Source: Epilithonimonas mollis
GTDB lineage: Bacteria; Bacteroidota; Bacteroidia; Flavobacteriales; Weeksellaceae
Direction of reading: 5' to 3'
NCBI RefSeq assembly: GCF_900142325.1
Contig: NZ_FRAM01000001.1
Span: 1,116,001-1,180,000, forward strand
Length of the DNA stretch: 64,000 bases
Every line of letters starts with the position of its first letter. The stretch's first letter is position 1. Below, piece after piece: positions 25,284-34,553 of the stretch. Under the pieces are notes generated by a model. That model searched no databases and was not told where the DNA came from. It worked only from the letters and a program-made list of their open reading frames with translations. The position numbers and the translations under genes are program-made.

Positions 25284-25754
25284 TTACACTTTCAGCTGTC
25301 TGCTAATGCTCTGTTCCAGTGAGATGAAGGTCTCTGTTCTGGTAACGCCTTTCAACTTCTGTATCTTGTTCAGGATCTGCATGAGATGATCATTGTCTTT
25401 GCAAAGCACTTTAAGGAATATGGTATAATTCCCTGTTGTGTAATGTGCTTCCACAACTTCGTTTACAAGATCCAGGTTTTTAATCGCATCCTGATAGTGG
25501 CTTGGCTGCTCCAGGAAAACACCGATGTAAGACACTACTTTGTAACCAATCTTTCTTGGGTTAAGGAACGAGATAGAATTTTCTATAACGCCTGCCTGCT
25601 CCAGTTTTTTTATTCTTTGGTGAACCGCTGTAGTTGAAATACCTACATGCTTTGATATATGTGCAAGCGATGTTTTCGCATTGTCCATTAGCATATAAAT
25701 AATTTCTTTATCAACTCCGTCCAGATGATAGCCAGATTCTGATACACTCTTCAT
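25284..25754 (-). CDS. Lrp/AsnC family transcriptional regulator
   Basis: 156 residues. The N-terminal winged helix (about 12-65) has DGVDKEIIYMLMDNAKTSLAHISKHVGISTTAVHQRIKKLEQAGVI; the RAM ligand domain follows with VGVFLEQPSHYQDAIKNL and VEAHYTTGNYTIFLKVLCKDNDHLMQIL. Such proteins sense amino acids and form octamers on DNA. The gene is upstream of deoC on the same strand but separated by a terminator; it may regulate genes elsewhere. Confidence 0.94.
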   Translation of the reverse strand: MKSVSESGYHLDGVDKEIIYMLMDNAKTSLAHISKHVGISTTAVHQRIKKLEQAGVIENSISFLNPRKIGYKVVSYIGVFLEQPSHYQDAIKNLDLVNEVVEAHYTTGNYTIFLKVLCKDNDHLMQILNKIQKLKGVTRTETFISLEQSISRQLKV

Positions 25755-26171
25755 AATTTATATTTAATTTTGATTTATATTCTTGATTAAAACAAACATT
25801 TAATTGACAATAATACGAAGTGAAATTTACAATAAATAAAAAAAATTTACATAATCTTCTTATTTCATCAACATAAATGTTTATTATTTTTTTATTGGTC
25901 GTAAAATTATAGAAATTTATACGAATTATAAAAATATATTAGTAATTATTTTATCATTGGCAGCAATTATGTTTAAACAAAGATAAGGATGAAAATGTAT
26001 TCTGAGTCAATTTTTAGTTCAGTCAAAATCGATTAAACATTTAAACCTCAAATATTTTCTTTAAAATAAATTACTGAAATTCAATTTATTGGCAATAATA
26101 ATTTTCCCAAAAATAAAAAAAAATATTATTATAAAAAAAGTTTATATTTAGCCTTAATATATATAGACCTT
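25755..26171. other. AT-rich divergent intergenic region
   Basis: 417 bp, extremely AT-rich, between the divergent Lrp and secreted amylase genes. I see no exact TAnnTTTG box; the nearest on the plus strand is TATATTTA at about 26143. Only 12-15 codon frames occur. It may hold promoters and Lrp sites, but none can be supported. Confidence 0.4.
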
Positions 26172-29003
26172 ATGAAAATTTTTTATAACCTGATCGCATT
26201 TTTTATTGCGATCTCAACTTTTGCGCAGCAACAGACTGTGACATCTTCCATCAGTCCTACAAATTTTAATGAGGACGAACCGATTACCATTACCTTTAAC
26301 GGAAGCAGCATCAATGAATCTGCCTGGGGTATTTTAAACAATACACTTTACCTCTGGGCTTGGTCTTATGACATCAATGATGCCAACAGTCAGGATTGCC
26401 CGACCAACGGAACGTGGAACTCTTCCAATGAAGCGAACAAACTGACTTACAACAGTGGGAATGACACTTACACAATTACTTTTGTTCCGAGGACTTTTTA
26501 TAACAGAACAGGAATCGGACGAATCGGCTTCCTGCTGAAAACCAAAACAGGGAACGGTCAATCTCAGGATATTTATTCTGAAGTCGGCAGATTCCAGTTT
26601 TTAATCAGTTCTCCAAGCAACGGCTCTGTCAGCTTTATAGGTGCGAATAGTAATTTTGACATCCAATACAGCACTTCCCTGCCTGCCAACTATGTAGTAA
26701 AATCAAACGGCAATGTTATTTACACAGCCAGTAATGTAACCAGCATCACGACTTCTCCGGCAATCACAACTGACAATCAGATCGAATTAACTGCTACAAA
26801 TACAGCTTCCGGAATTACACTGACTTCTAATTTCACTATCTCGCCGACGCCTGCTGTACAGACTGTAGCCATTCCTTCTTATATGAGGCAGGGAATCAGC
26901 TATGATCCTAATGATCCTACAAAAGTCGGTCTTGCTTTATATGCTCCTTTTAAGAATTATGTTCATGTTATTGGAAGCTTTGATGACAATAAATGGCAGG
27001 TATCCACAAACTATCTGATGAAGCGGGATACATCTAACCCGGATTTGTATTGGATTGAGATTACCGGACTAACGCCGCAGAAAGTTTACACTTTTCAGTA
27101 CCGTACAAATGACGGTGTAAAAGTGGCCGACCCTTACTCGACACTTGTGCTATCTCCAGATGATGATCCATGGATTTCTTCATCCACATACCCGAACAAA
27201 CCTGATTATCCTTCAGGCCAACAGTACGACGTGTCTGTGATACAGACTGCAAAACCTGCTTATAACTGGACAGTAACCAACTTTCAAAAGCCTGCAAAAC
27301 AAAACCTTATAGTTTATGAAGCTTTGGTCAGAGATTTTACCGAAGGGAAAAACTGGCAGGCCATGATTGATAAAATCCCATACATCAAAGGATTAAATGT
27401 AAACGCTATCGAATTAATGCCTGTTATGGAATTTGACGGAAATAATTCCTGGGGATACAATCCTGGATTTCATCTGGCACTGGACAAGGCTTACGGAACA
27501 CCGGAAAAGTTCAAAGAGTTTATTGACAAATGCCATCAAAATGGTATTGCGGTGATTCTTGATGTTGCGCTCAACCATGCTTCTGGCAGATCTCCGTTGG
27601 AAAGACTCTGGTCAACGAGTCCAAATGGCGGGTATGGAGACGTTGCCGCCAATAATCCGTATTTTAATCAGGTTGCAAAACATGCTTACAGTGTATTTTA
27701 TGACTTCAACCATTCAAAACCTGAAACCAGATATTATGTGAACAGGGTCTTGGAACAATGGATTTCTGAATATAAAATCGACGGATTCCGTTGGGATTTA
27801 ACAAAAGGGTTTACTCAAAATTGTACTCCTTCTGACGAAACGTGTACAGGAAATTATCAGCAGGACAGGGTCGATGTCCTGAAATTATATTCTGACTACC
27901 AATGGTCTCATGACCCTAATTCTTACATCATTTTTGAACATTTGGGAGGAAATGCAGAAGAAAAAGAATGGGCTAACTACAGGATAAATGAAGGAAAAGG
28001 CGTAATGATGTGGGATAATTTGGTTAATCCATACAATCAAAACACAATGGGTTACGCTTCTGACAGCAACTTCAACAGAGTTGATTTTAGAAACCATACA
28101 TTTTCTGAAAGACGAAATATGAGTTATGGCGAAAGTCACGATGAGGAAAGACTGATGTTCAAAAATTTGGCTTATGGAAATGCTAATGGGTCTTACAGCG
28201 TTAAAGATCTGAACACGGCTCTTGAAAGGCAAAAAGCATTCGGTGCAGTATTCTTCACTGTTCCTGGTCCGAAAATGATCTGGCAGTTTGGAGAACTCGG
28301 ATACGAATTCAGTATCAACCGATGTGAGAACGGCACCATCAGCAATGATTGCAGAACATCCCCGAAACCAGTGGCTTTTACTTTAGCTTACGATACCAAT
28401 TCCAACAGAAAAGCATTGTATGACACCTGGGCAAAAATACTGGCAATCCGATTATCAAGTCAGGTTTTTGACACCACAACTTTCACAGTAGAATCGGGAA
28501 ATCTGTTACCTAGAATTTTTGTCTGGAATGATGCGTTACCATCAAACACTTTGAAAAATGTAGTTGTAGTTGCTAACTTTACAACCACTGCCCAGACAGT
28601 AACACCTAATTTCCCTTACACAGGAATCTGGTACAACCTGATGGACAATTCTTCCATTTCTGCAAATTCAACGACTACTGTAAACCTACAGCCGGGAGAA
28701 TTCAGAATATTTGGAAATCAAACAGCTCTGGCTACGGACGATACTAAAATCGATGCTGACAAAACATCATTACAAATCGTTCAGAATCCTGCAACTGGCG
28801 GATTATTGAAAATCAGATACAACAAAGCTAAAAATGGAAAAATCAACATCTATGACCTAAACGGAAAATTGGTGAAATCTTTCGGCCTGAAATCTGCAAA
28901 AGGAGACGAGACATTCTCAGTAAACGGAATCGCAATCGGGAATTACCTGGTACAGTTAAAATCAGATGAAGGTCTGGCGGTTTCCAAACTCATCATTAAA
29001 TAA
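26172..29003 (+). CDS. Secreted GH13 alpha-amylase with N-terminal beta domains and T9SS signal
   Basis: 943 residues. Signal peptide MKIFYNLIAFFIAISTFAQ; then a starch-binding-like beta domain (about 22-140), a second beta domain (140-230), an E-set/CBM48-like domain (240-340, YMRQGISYDPNDPTKVGLAL), a GH13 barrel (about 370-750) and a T9SS sorting domain (LQIVQNPATGGLLKIRYNK ... AVSKLIIK). GH13 residues: ILDVALNHASG, IDGFRWDLTKG (nucleophile Asp), YIIFEHLGG (acid/base Glu), and SHDEERL where NHD is usual. It should degrade starch or glycogen at the surface. No SusC/SusD pair is nearby. Confidence 0.92.
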   Translation: MKIFYNLIAFFIAISTFAQQQTVTSSISPTNFNEDEPITITFNGSSINESAWGILNNTLYLWAWSYDINDANSQDCPTNGTWNSSNEANKLTYNSGNDTYTITFVPRTFYNRTGIGRIGFLLKTKTGNGQSQDIYSEVGRFQFLISSPSNGSVSFIGANSNFDIQYSTSLPANYVVKSNGNVIYTASNVTSITTSPAITTDNQIELTATNTASGITLTSNFTISPTPAVQTVAIPSYMRQGISYDPNDPTKVGLALYAPFKNYVHVIGSFDDNKWQVSTNYLMKRDTSNPDLYWIEITGLTPQKVYTFQYRTNDGVKVADPYSTLVLSPDDDPWISSSTYPNKPDYPSGQQYDVSVIQTAKPAYNWTVTNFQKPAKQNLIVYEALVRDFTEGKNWQAMIDKIPYIKGLNVNAIELMPVMEFDGNNSWGYNPGFHLALDKAYGTPEKFKEFIDKCHQNGIAVILDVALNHASGRSPLERLWSTSPNGGYGDVAANNPYFNQVAKHAYSVFYDFNHSKPETRYYVNRVLEQWISEYKIDGFRWDLTKGFTQNCTPSDETCTGNYQQDRVDVLKLYSDYQWSHDPNSYIIFEHLGGNAEEKEWANYRINEGKGVMMWDNLVNPYNQNTMGYASDSNFNRVDFRNHTFSERRNMSYGESHDEERLMFKNLAYGNANGSYSVKDLNTALERQKAFGAVFFTVPGPKMIWQFGELGYEFSINRCENGTISNDCRTSPKPVAFTLAYDTNSNRKALYDTWAKILAIRLSSQVFDTTTFTVESGNLLPRIFVWNDALPSNTLKNVVVVANFTTTAQTVTPNFPYTGIWYNLMDNSSISANSTTTVNLQPGEFRIFGNQTALATDDTKIDADKTSLQIVQNPATGGLLKIRYNKAKNGKINIYDLNGKLVKSFGLKSAKGDETFSVNGIAIGNYLVQLKSDEGLAVSKLIIK

Positions 29004-29029
29004 GACAAAATAATTTTTCAAATCAAATG

Positions 29030-29059
29030 AAAAACGCCTCAGCTAGCTGGGGCGTTTTT
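29030..29059 (+). terminator. Terminator between the amylase and SRPBCC genes
   Basis: Stem AAAAACGCC(TC) / (GG)GGCGTTTTT around AGCTAGCT; it is usable on both strands between convergent genes. Confidence 0.85.
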
Positions 29060-29065
29060 GGTTTC

Positions 29066-29596
29066 TTATTTTTCAGAAAGTGCTTTCAGTTTTCCCAGAC
29101 CTTCCGAGAACGATTTGTTCATCTGCCAGGTCATCATCGGTTTCATCGGTTTGAAAAGTGTTTCGATTTCATAATCAATATTCCAGGTTACCTTAGTTCC
29201 GGAACCTTCCGGCACCAAAATTAAATCAGAAGTTGCATTGTCATCCATTGGTTGGATGAAATGCATTTTTGTCTCCACTTTTTCATGTGGAACAATCGCT
29301 GTGATTTCCTGTTCGCCTTCGCCTACATCATCATTTCCTTTCCAATGGTAGCCATCGCCGACATCACCACTATTTCCACGGTAAGTGACGCTCAGATTCG
29401 GGTCCATTTTCATCCATGGATTCCAAGTGTTGAAGGCTTTCATAGAATTTACATTCTGCCATACTTTTTCTTTTGGTGCATTGATGACGATAGATTGTTC
29501 ATTATGACATTTGCTGTCAAAAAACAATATGGCGATCAAGCAATAAGCAATAATGATGGCCACGATGACACTGATAATTTTCAGGAATTTCTTCAT
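29066..29596 (-). CDS. SRPBCC family protein with N-terminal membrane anchor
   Basis: 176 residues. One N-terminal helix (ISVIVAIIIAYCLIAILFF) is followed by a START/SRPBCC fold: QSIVINAPKEKVWQNVNSMKA, NTWNPWMKMDPNLSVTYRG, and VTWNIDYEIETLFKPMKPMM, ending in a long helix. This polyketide_cyc2-like branch binds hydrophobic ligands. The N-terminal helix would hold the domain at the membrane, most likely on the periplasmic side. Ligand unknown. Confidence 0.88.
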   Translation of the reverse strand: MKKFLKIISVIVAIIIAYCLIAILFFDSKCHNEQSIVINAPKEKVWQNVNSMKAFNTWNPWMKMDPNLSVTYRGNSGDVGDGYHWKGNDDVGEGEQEITAIVPHEKVETKMHFIQPMDDNATSDLILVPEGSGTKVTWNIDYEIETLFKPMKPMMTWQMNKSFSEGLGKLKALSEK

Positions 29597-29713
29597 AATT
29601 CACATAATTTGGGTTATAACAAATGTAAATAGAATTTCAATTTAAAAACTTGCCCTGTGACAATTTCTCATAAAAAACAATTTTTCAATCATCACTTCTC
29701 AATCATTTATAAA

Positions 29714-29721
29714 TACATTTG
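29714..29721 (+). promoter_or_regulatory. -7 promoter box TACATTTG
   Basis: TACATTTG matches TAnnTTTG, 14 bases before the ATG of the outer-membrane protein gene at 29736. Confidence 0.6.
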
Positions 29722-29735
29722 CAAAAACAATAACT

Positions 29736-30341
29736 ATGAGAATCAAAATTACTGTCATCACTTTTTTCATTTTTGTAATAACATTTTCTCAGAAAACAAA
29801 TCCTGTTATTTATGGTGATTTAGGAATTGGTTATGCAAGGGATTTAACAAAAAACGGCGGCATTTTACAGTACGGAAGTCTGAACTATCAGAACAGGAAA
29901 AACTTATTTACATTCCGGTATTCTGAAATTAATCAGTTAGGCGTTTCTTTTCTTAATATGGGGTTATTAGCCTTTCCGATTCTTTCCAATGATATAAAAA
30001 TGGAAGAAATCGCAATCCTGTACGGACGAAGATATATTGATGATAACTTTTCTTATAGCTTTTCCGCAGGTCTTTCCACTAACAATTATGTACAAAAGTT
30101 TAAAACGGAAGACGGCAATTATTACAAGGACAAATCCCAGTACATTGGCGTTCCTTTTGAATTCGGAATCAAATGGTTTAAGAAAAACAAGAGTCCCTAC
30201 AGAATATACGAACTGATTCCTGTTGGCAAACCGATAGGTCTGGGGAATAGTGTCGGGTTCAAACTTCTCGGCAACATTTCAAAACACAGTTATGTAGGAA
30301 TCGGCGTTGATTTTGGAATTGGATATCACAAAGAATACTAA
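29736..30341 (+). CDS. Small outer-membrane beta-barrel protein, function unknown
   Basis: 201 residues with a signal peptide (MRIKITVITFFIFVITFSQ). The mature part alternates short amphipathic strands with turns (DLGIGYARDLTKNGG, YRRYIDDNFSYSFSAGLSTN-like strands) and ends GIGVDFGIGYHKEY with aromatic residues near the C-terminus, in line with a small 8-strand barrel. No family is recognised. It has its own promoter box and no obvious operon partner. Confidence 0.65.
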   Translation: MRIKITVITFFIFVITFSQKTNPVIYGDLGIGYARDLTKNGGILQYGSLNYQNRKNLFTFRYSEINQLGVSFLNMGLLAFPILSNDIKMEEIAILYGRRYIDDNFSYSFSAGLSTNNYVQKFKTEDGNYYKDKSQYIGVPFEFGIKWFKKNKSPYRIYELIPVGKPIGLGNSVGFKLLGNISKHSYVGIGVDFGIGYHKEY

Positions 30342-30379
30342 AAATTTTAATTAACCGTACATTTTACAAAGTAGTAAAT

Positions 30380-30412
30380 TTGTCATATATTCATTTTTAG
30401 GTACTAAATTTG
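30380..30412 (+). promoter_or_regulatory. Promoter TTG-N22-TAAATTTG for the M3 peptidase gene
   Basis: TTG (30380-30382) and TAAATTTG (30405-30412) match the Bacteroidota -33/-7 elements, with the ATG 36 bases further. A second TAAATTTG occurs at 30375-30382. Confidence 0.6.
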
Positions 30413-30448
30413 AGACTTTAAAACTCATATTAAATTCTCAACTAAAAA

Positions 30449-32467
30449 ATGAATCCACTTTTAGAAAAATTCAAAACCAAATATACTTCATCACCTTTCA
30501 GCGACATCAAAGAAGAGCATTACCTTCCTGCTTTTCAGGAATTAATCAAAACTTCCGAGAAAGAAATCAACGAAATCACCAGCAATCCGGAAACGCCAAC
30601 TTTCGAAAACACTATAGAAGCAATGGCTTTTTCCGGCGAACAATTGGACCGGGTTTCCAGTATTTTTTTCAACCTAAATTCGGCAGAAACCAATGATGAG
30701 ATTCAGAAAATCGCACAGGATGTTTCACCTTTGTTGACAGAATTTTCTTCCAAAATTTCTCAAAACGAAAAATTATTTGAAAGAATCAAAAACGTTTATG
30801 ACCAAAAAGACACTTTGTCACTGAACGATGAACAGGAAATGTTACTCAATGAAACTTATAAAGGTTTTGTGAGAAGCGGTGCATTGCTCAATGAAGAAGA
30901 TAAAAAGAAACTGGAAAAAATCAATATGGACTTGTCCGTCAAATCGCTTCAGTTCGGGCAAAACGCTTTGGCTTCAACCAACGCTTATTTCAGACATATC
31001 ACAGACAAAGAAGAGTTAAAAGGAATCCCGGAAGCGATTCTTCAGCAATACGAGGAAGATGCGAAGGAAAAAGGACTGGAAGGTTACGTGATTACGTTGC
31101 AATATCCAAGTTATCTTCCGGCAATGACTTACGCAGAAAACCGTGAATTGAGAAAAGAATTAGCTTTAGCAAACGGGAAAAAATCGTTTGACGGTGGCGA
31201 ATTTGACAATCAGAATCTCATTAAGGAAATCGTAAAACTTCGTCAGGAAAAAGCGGAATTATTAGGTTATAAAAACTTCGCCGATTTCGTTTTGGAAGAA
31301 AGAATGGCACAATCGCCAGCCAAAGTTTTCGAATTCCTGAATGAACTTTTAGATAAAGCAAAACCTTACGCTCAGAAAGAAATCGAAGAACTGAAATCTC
31401 TCGCAAAAGCCGACGGAATTGACGATATCCAAAGTTATGACCACGCTTTTTATGCTGAGAAATTAAGAAAACAAAAATTTGATATTGACGATGAAGAACT
31501 GAAACCTTATTTCCAATTGGAGAAAGTTCAGGAAGCGGTTTTTGGTTTGGGAAAGAAATTATTCGGATTAGAATTTACTGAAATCAACAATATTCAGAAA
31601 TATCACGAAGACGTAAAAACATACGAAATCACGGAAAACGGAAATTACAAAGCCTTGCTTTACGCCGATTATCATCCGAGAAAAGGAAAACGTGCCGGCG
31701 CCTGGATGACGAGTTATAAAAATCAATACAAAAAAGACGGTGAAAATTCTCGTCCGCATATTTCTGTTGTTTGCAACTTCACAAAGCCAACCAAAGACAC
31801 GCCAAGTTTATTGACTTTCCAGGAAGTGACAACTCTGTTCCACGAATTTGGACACGCACTTCACGGCGTTTTGGCAGACACGCAATATCCGAATCTCTCG
31901 GGAACTTCCGTAAAATGGGATTTTGTGGAATTGCCTTCTCAATTTTTGGAAAACTATTGCTATGAACCGGAATTTCTGAAAACCTTCGCCAGGCATTATC
32001 AAACCGGAGAAGTTCTTCCAACCGAAAAAATTGAGAAATTATCACAGAGCAAATCCTTTATGGAAGGTTATCAGACGTTGAGACAACTTGGTTTTGGACT
32101 GTTGGATATGGCTTACCATACTGAGGTGGGAGCATTGGAGAATAAAAGTGTAAAAGAATTTGAAGTGGATAAAACTGCGGCAACCAATCTTTATCCGGCT
32201 AATCCGGAAACGGCAGCAAGTCCTAGTTTCTCGCATATCTTCCAGGGCGGTTATTCGGCGGGGTATTATTCTTACAAATGGGCCGAAGTTTTGGATGCGG
32301 ATGCGTTTCAGTATTTCAAAGAAAACGGGATTTTCAATCCGGAAATTGCTGAGAAATATAAAATACTTTTATCTTCCGGCGGAACAAAAAACCCAATGGA
32401 TTTGTACAAAAGCTTCCGCGGAACCGAACCGAAAGTGGAGAGCCTGCTGAAAAGAGCATTCGGCTAA
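30449..32467 (+). CDS. M3 family metallopeptidase (oligopeptidase A/Dcp type)
   Basis: 672 residues with no signal peptide, so probably cytosolic. The zinc motif HEFGHALHG (His465, Glu466, His469) lies within TLFHEFGHALHGVLAD, and the downstream glutamate is in the WDFVELPSQFLENY segment typical of M3. The N-terminal half is helical (NPLLEKFKTKYTSSPFSDIK opening of peptidyl-dipeptidase Dcp/PrlC proteins). It would degrade short peptides. I cannot separate Dcp from PrlC by sight. Confidence 0.95.
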   Translation: MNPLLEKFKTKYTSSPFSDIKEEHYLPAFQELIKTSEKEINEITSNPETPTFENTIEAMAFSGEQLDRVSSIFFNLNSAETNDEIQKIAQDVSPLLTEFSSKISQNEKLFERIKNVYDQKDTLSLNDEQEMLLNETYKGFVRSGALLNEEDKKKLEKINMDLSVKSLQFGQNALASTNAYFRHITDKEELKGIPEAILQQYEEDAKEKGLEGYVITLQYPSYLPAMTYAENRELRKELALANGKKSFDGGEFDNQNLIKEIVKLRQEKAELLGYKNFADFVLEERMAQSPAKVFEFLNELLDKAKPYAQKEIEELKSLAKADGIDDIQSYDHAFYAEKLRKQKFDIDDEELKPYFQLEKVQEAVFGLGKKLFGLEFTEINNIQKYHEDVKTYEITENGNYKALLYADYHPRKGKRAGAWMTSYKNQYKKDGENSRPHISVVCNFTKPTKDTPSLLTFQEVTTLFHEFGHALHGVLADTQYPNLSGTSVKWDFVELPSQFLENYCYEPEFLKTFARHYQTGEVLPTEKIEKLSQSKSFMEGYQTLRQLGFGLLDMAYHTEVGALENKSVKEFEVDKTAATNLYPANPETAASPSFSHIFQGGYSAGYYSYKWAEVLDADAFQYFKENGIFNPEIAEKYKILLSSGGTKNPMDLYKSFRGTEPKVESLLKRAFG

Positions 32468-32535
32468 AAAAAATGACAAGTATGAGATTGGAACATTCAG
32501 ATCTCATATTTTCTTCTGACTTTAACCTCTAACCA

Positions 32536-32913
32536 ATGAATTGTCCCTGCTGTTCCGGAAAATCTTACGAAGATTGTTGCCTGCCTTATCACACCAAAGA
32601 AAAATTCCCGCCAACTGCGGAAGCTTTGATGCGTTCCCGTTTTTCGGCTTTTGCGATCCCGAATGGCGATTATCTTTGGGAAACGACCTTGCCTGCGAAA
32701 AGGCAGTTTCATAATAAAAATGGCTTACAGGAATGGGGAGAAATCAATGAGTGGACAAAATTAGAAATCATCAATAAACCGGCAGATTATAAAGTCGAGT
32801 TCAAAGCTTTTTATACGGATGAAGATGGAAATCCGCATGTTCACCACGAATTGTCAAAATTCAAAATGATACAAAACCGTTGGTTTTATGTGAGTGGAGA
32901 ATTTTTGGATTAA
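32536..32913 (+). CDS. YchJ family protein with SEC-C zinc motif
   Basis: 125 residues. It begins MNCPCCSGKSYEDCC, a SEC-C zinc-binding motif, followed by LMRSRFSAFAIPNGDYLWETT and the NTF2-like core WTKLEIINKPADYKVEFKAFY. YchJ proteins are common in bacteria; their function is unknown. Zinc binding by the N-terminal cysteines and a hydrophobic cone in the NTF2-like domain are expected. Probably co-oriented with, but 68 bp after, the M3 gene. Confidence 0.92.
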   Translation: MNCPCCSGKSYEDCCLPYHTKEKFPPTAEALMRSRFSAFAIPNGDYLWETTLPAKRQFHNKNGLQEWGEINEWTKLEIINKPADYKVEFKAFYTDEDGNPHVHHELSKFKMIQNRWFYVSGEFLD

Positions 32914-32921
32914 TTATTTTC

Positions 32922-32977
32922 AACCACAAAAAGGCAAAAAAGTTTTTATTGAAAATTCTTTTGTGCCTTTTGTGGTT
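32922..32977. terminator. Long stem-loop between the YchJ and VF530 genes
   Basis: AACCACAAAAAGGCA pairs with TGCCTTTTGTGGTT across a 27-base AT-rich loop between convergent genes. It acts as a bidirectional terminator or is a dispersed-repeat remnant; similar GACTTTTGTGGTTA text is at 50576. Confidence 0.6.
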
Positions 32978-32980
32978 ATT

Positions 32981-33226
32981 TTATTCTTTTGATTGCTTTT
33001 TCTTTTGTCTCAAAACGTAGAGATATAAACTTTCCACTTTTGCCCTTGCCCAATCGGTTTTTCTGAGAAATTTTAAAGAAGAACTGACGCTCGGGTTTTC
33101 GCCGGTGAAACATTTGATGTTAATTTGTTTTCCCAATTCGCCGTAACCTTTGTAATATTCCAGCAATTCCTCAAGGATCGCGTCCAGTCTTTTTCCATGC
33201 AAAGGATCTTTTGAAGTGTTTTCCAT
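32981..33226 (-). CDS. VF530 family DNA-binding-like protein (DUF2132)
   Basis: 81 residues with the DUF2132 pattern: DPLHGKRLDAILEELLEYYKGY, then IKCFTGENPSVSSSLKFLRK and TDWARAKVESLYLYVLR. The structure known for Vibrio VF530 is a small helical fold proposed to bind nucleic acid. No function is established. It is a single gene with no visible promoter box. Confidence 0.92.
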   Translation of the reverse strand: MENTSKDPLHGKRLDAILEELLEYYKGYGELGKQINIKCFTGENPSVSSSLKFLRKTDWARAKVESLYLYVLRQKKKQSKE

Positions 33227-33331
33227 ATTGTAAAATTATCGATTTTCTTAATTAAACCAAAAGTCACAAAGTTTTATCCCATTTCTTATATGACTTTTGC
33301 GGTAAAAATAAATCTTATCTACCTTAATTCA

Positions 33332-33339
33332 TATATTTG
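33332..33339 (+). promoter_or_regulatory. -7 promoter box TATATTTG
   Basis: TATATTTG, 18 bases before the SGNH gene ATG (33358); its last bases make the spurious TTG start at 33337. Confidence 0.65.
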
Positions 33340-33357
33340 ATCATCAAAATTAAAAAT

Positions 33358-34011
33358 ATGAAATTCTTAACCTTTGCATCTATTATTCTTTCACCAATGC
33401 TATCATCTCAGGACTTCGCCAATTACGGCAGATACGAAAAACAAAACCAGGAAGTGCTTTCCAAAAACATTGCGCCAAACTCAGTATTTATGGGCGATTC
33501 TATCACAGAAGGCTGGTTTTCCACAGACCCCGGATTTTTTACTGAGAATAATTTTGTGGGACGTGGGATCAGCGGTCAGGTAACTTCGCAGATGCTTCTG
33601 AGACTCAGAGAAGATGTGATCAAACTGAAGCCGAAACGTGTCATCATCCTTGCGGGAACCAATGATATTGCAGAAAATCAGGGACCGATCTCTTTGGACA
33701 AAGTGTTTGGCAACATCGTTTCTATGGCGGATCTGGCAAAAGCCAACAACATAAAAGTAATTTTATGTTCTGTTCTTCCTGCTTACGATTTCCCTTGGAG
33801 AAAGGATCTGCAGCCTGCGGATAAAGTCATTGCTCTGAATAAAATGATAAAAGATTACGCAGTCAAAAATAAAATCACTTACGTCGATTATCATTCAGCA
33901 TTGAAAGACGACAAAAATGGTTTGCCAAAAGAAATCGCAGAAGACGGCATTCATCCCAACAAACTGGGTTACGAAAAGATGGAAGCCATCCTGATGAAGA
34001 GTCTGAAATAA
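33358..34011 (+). CDS. SGNH/GDSL hydrolase, exported
   Basis: 217 residues from ATG 33358 (MKFLTFASIILSPMLSSQ signal peptide). GDSL blocks are intact: FMGDSITEGW (nucleophile Ser), GRGISGQVTSQ (Gly), ILAGTNDIAEN (Asn) and EDGIHPNKLGY (Asp-x-x-His). The GDSL esterase/lipase or platelet-activating-factor acetylhydrolase-like group acts on acyl or acetyl esters, often of polysaccharides. It probably works in the periplasm. Its stop overlaps the start of the YfiT-type gene (TAATG). Confidence 0.93.
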   Translation: MKFLTFASIILSPMLSSQDFANYGRYEKQNQEVLSKNIAPNSVFMGDSITEGWFSTDPGFFTENNFVGRGISGQVTSQMLLRLREDVIKLKPKRVIILAGTNDIAENQGPISLDKVFGNIVSMADLAKANNIKVILCSVLPAYDFPWRKDLQPADKVIALNKMIKDYAVKNKITYVDYHSALKDDKNGLPKEIAEDGIHPNKLGYEKMEAILMKSLK

Positions 34012-34538
34012 TGGATTTAGAAGAATTAAAATTCCCAATCGGAAAATTCGTAAAACCAGAATCAGTTAATAAAGAGATCATCGATTCTGCAATTTCGGAA
34101 ATTGAAAACTTTCCAAAGCTTGTGAAAGATCAGACTCAAAATCTCAGCGAACAAGATTTACAATTGAGATACAGACCTGATGGTTGGACAATATCTCAAG
34201 TCGTTCACCATTGCGCCGATAGTCATATCAACAGTTATATGAGGTTCAAACTGGCATTGATGGAAAATGTTCCCTCCATCAAACCTTATGAGGAAAGTCT
34301 TTGGGCAGAATTGCCGGACAATCAATTGTCGCCGTTGGTTTCGTTGCAGCTTCTGGAAGCTTTGCATGCGAGATGGGTTTATCTTTTGAAAACGTTGAGT
34401 GAGGAAGATCTGAACAAAGAATTCATTCATCCGGAACAATCGGCAAAGGTTTCCCTCAAAGAAAATATTATGATTTACAGCTGGCATTGTCAGCATCATT
34501 TGGCGCACATTCGTCAGGCGAAGGCATTAAGATTTTAA
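34011..34538 (+). CDS. YfiT/DinB-type bacillithiol transferase family protein
   Basis: 175 residues. The DinB helical bundle carries the metal-ligand histidines: DGWTISQVVHHCADSHINSY (first His) and MIYSWHCQHHLAHIRQAK (HxxxH pair). The opening DLEELKFPIGKFVKPESV is typical of the YfiT group, which includes bacillithiol S-transferases (BstA) and Zn-dependent hydrolases. Bacteroidota make bacillithiol, so a thiol-transferase role is plausible, but not proven here. Translationally coupled to the SGNH hydrolase gene. Confidence 0.88.
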   Translation: MDLEELKFPIGKFVKPESVNKEIIDSAISEIENFPKLVKDQTQNLSEQDLQLRYRPDGWTISQVVHHCADSHINSYMRFKLALMENVPSIKPYEESLWAELPDNQLSPLVSLQLLEALHARWVYLLKTLSEEDLNKEFIHPEQSAKVSLKENIMIYSWHCQHHLAHIRQAKALRF

Positions 34539-34553
34539 CTAAAAATTAATTTT

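Noticed and set aside
25755-26171. Short 12-15 codon frames in the AT-rich gap
   Set aside because: Too short and without promoter boxes or a distinct residue pattern. The 24-codon ORF at 38824 differs in having an exact promoter box and an amphipathic pattern.
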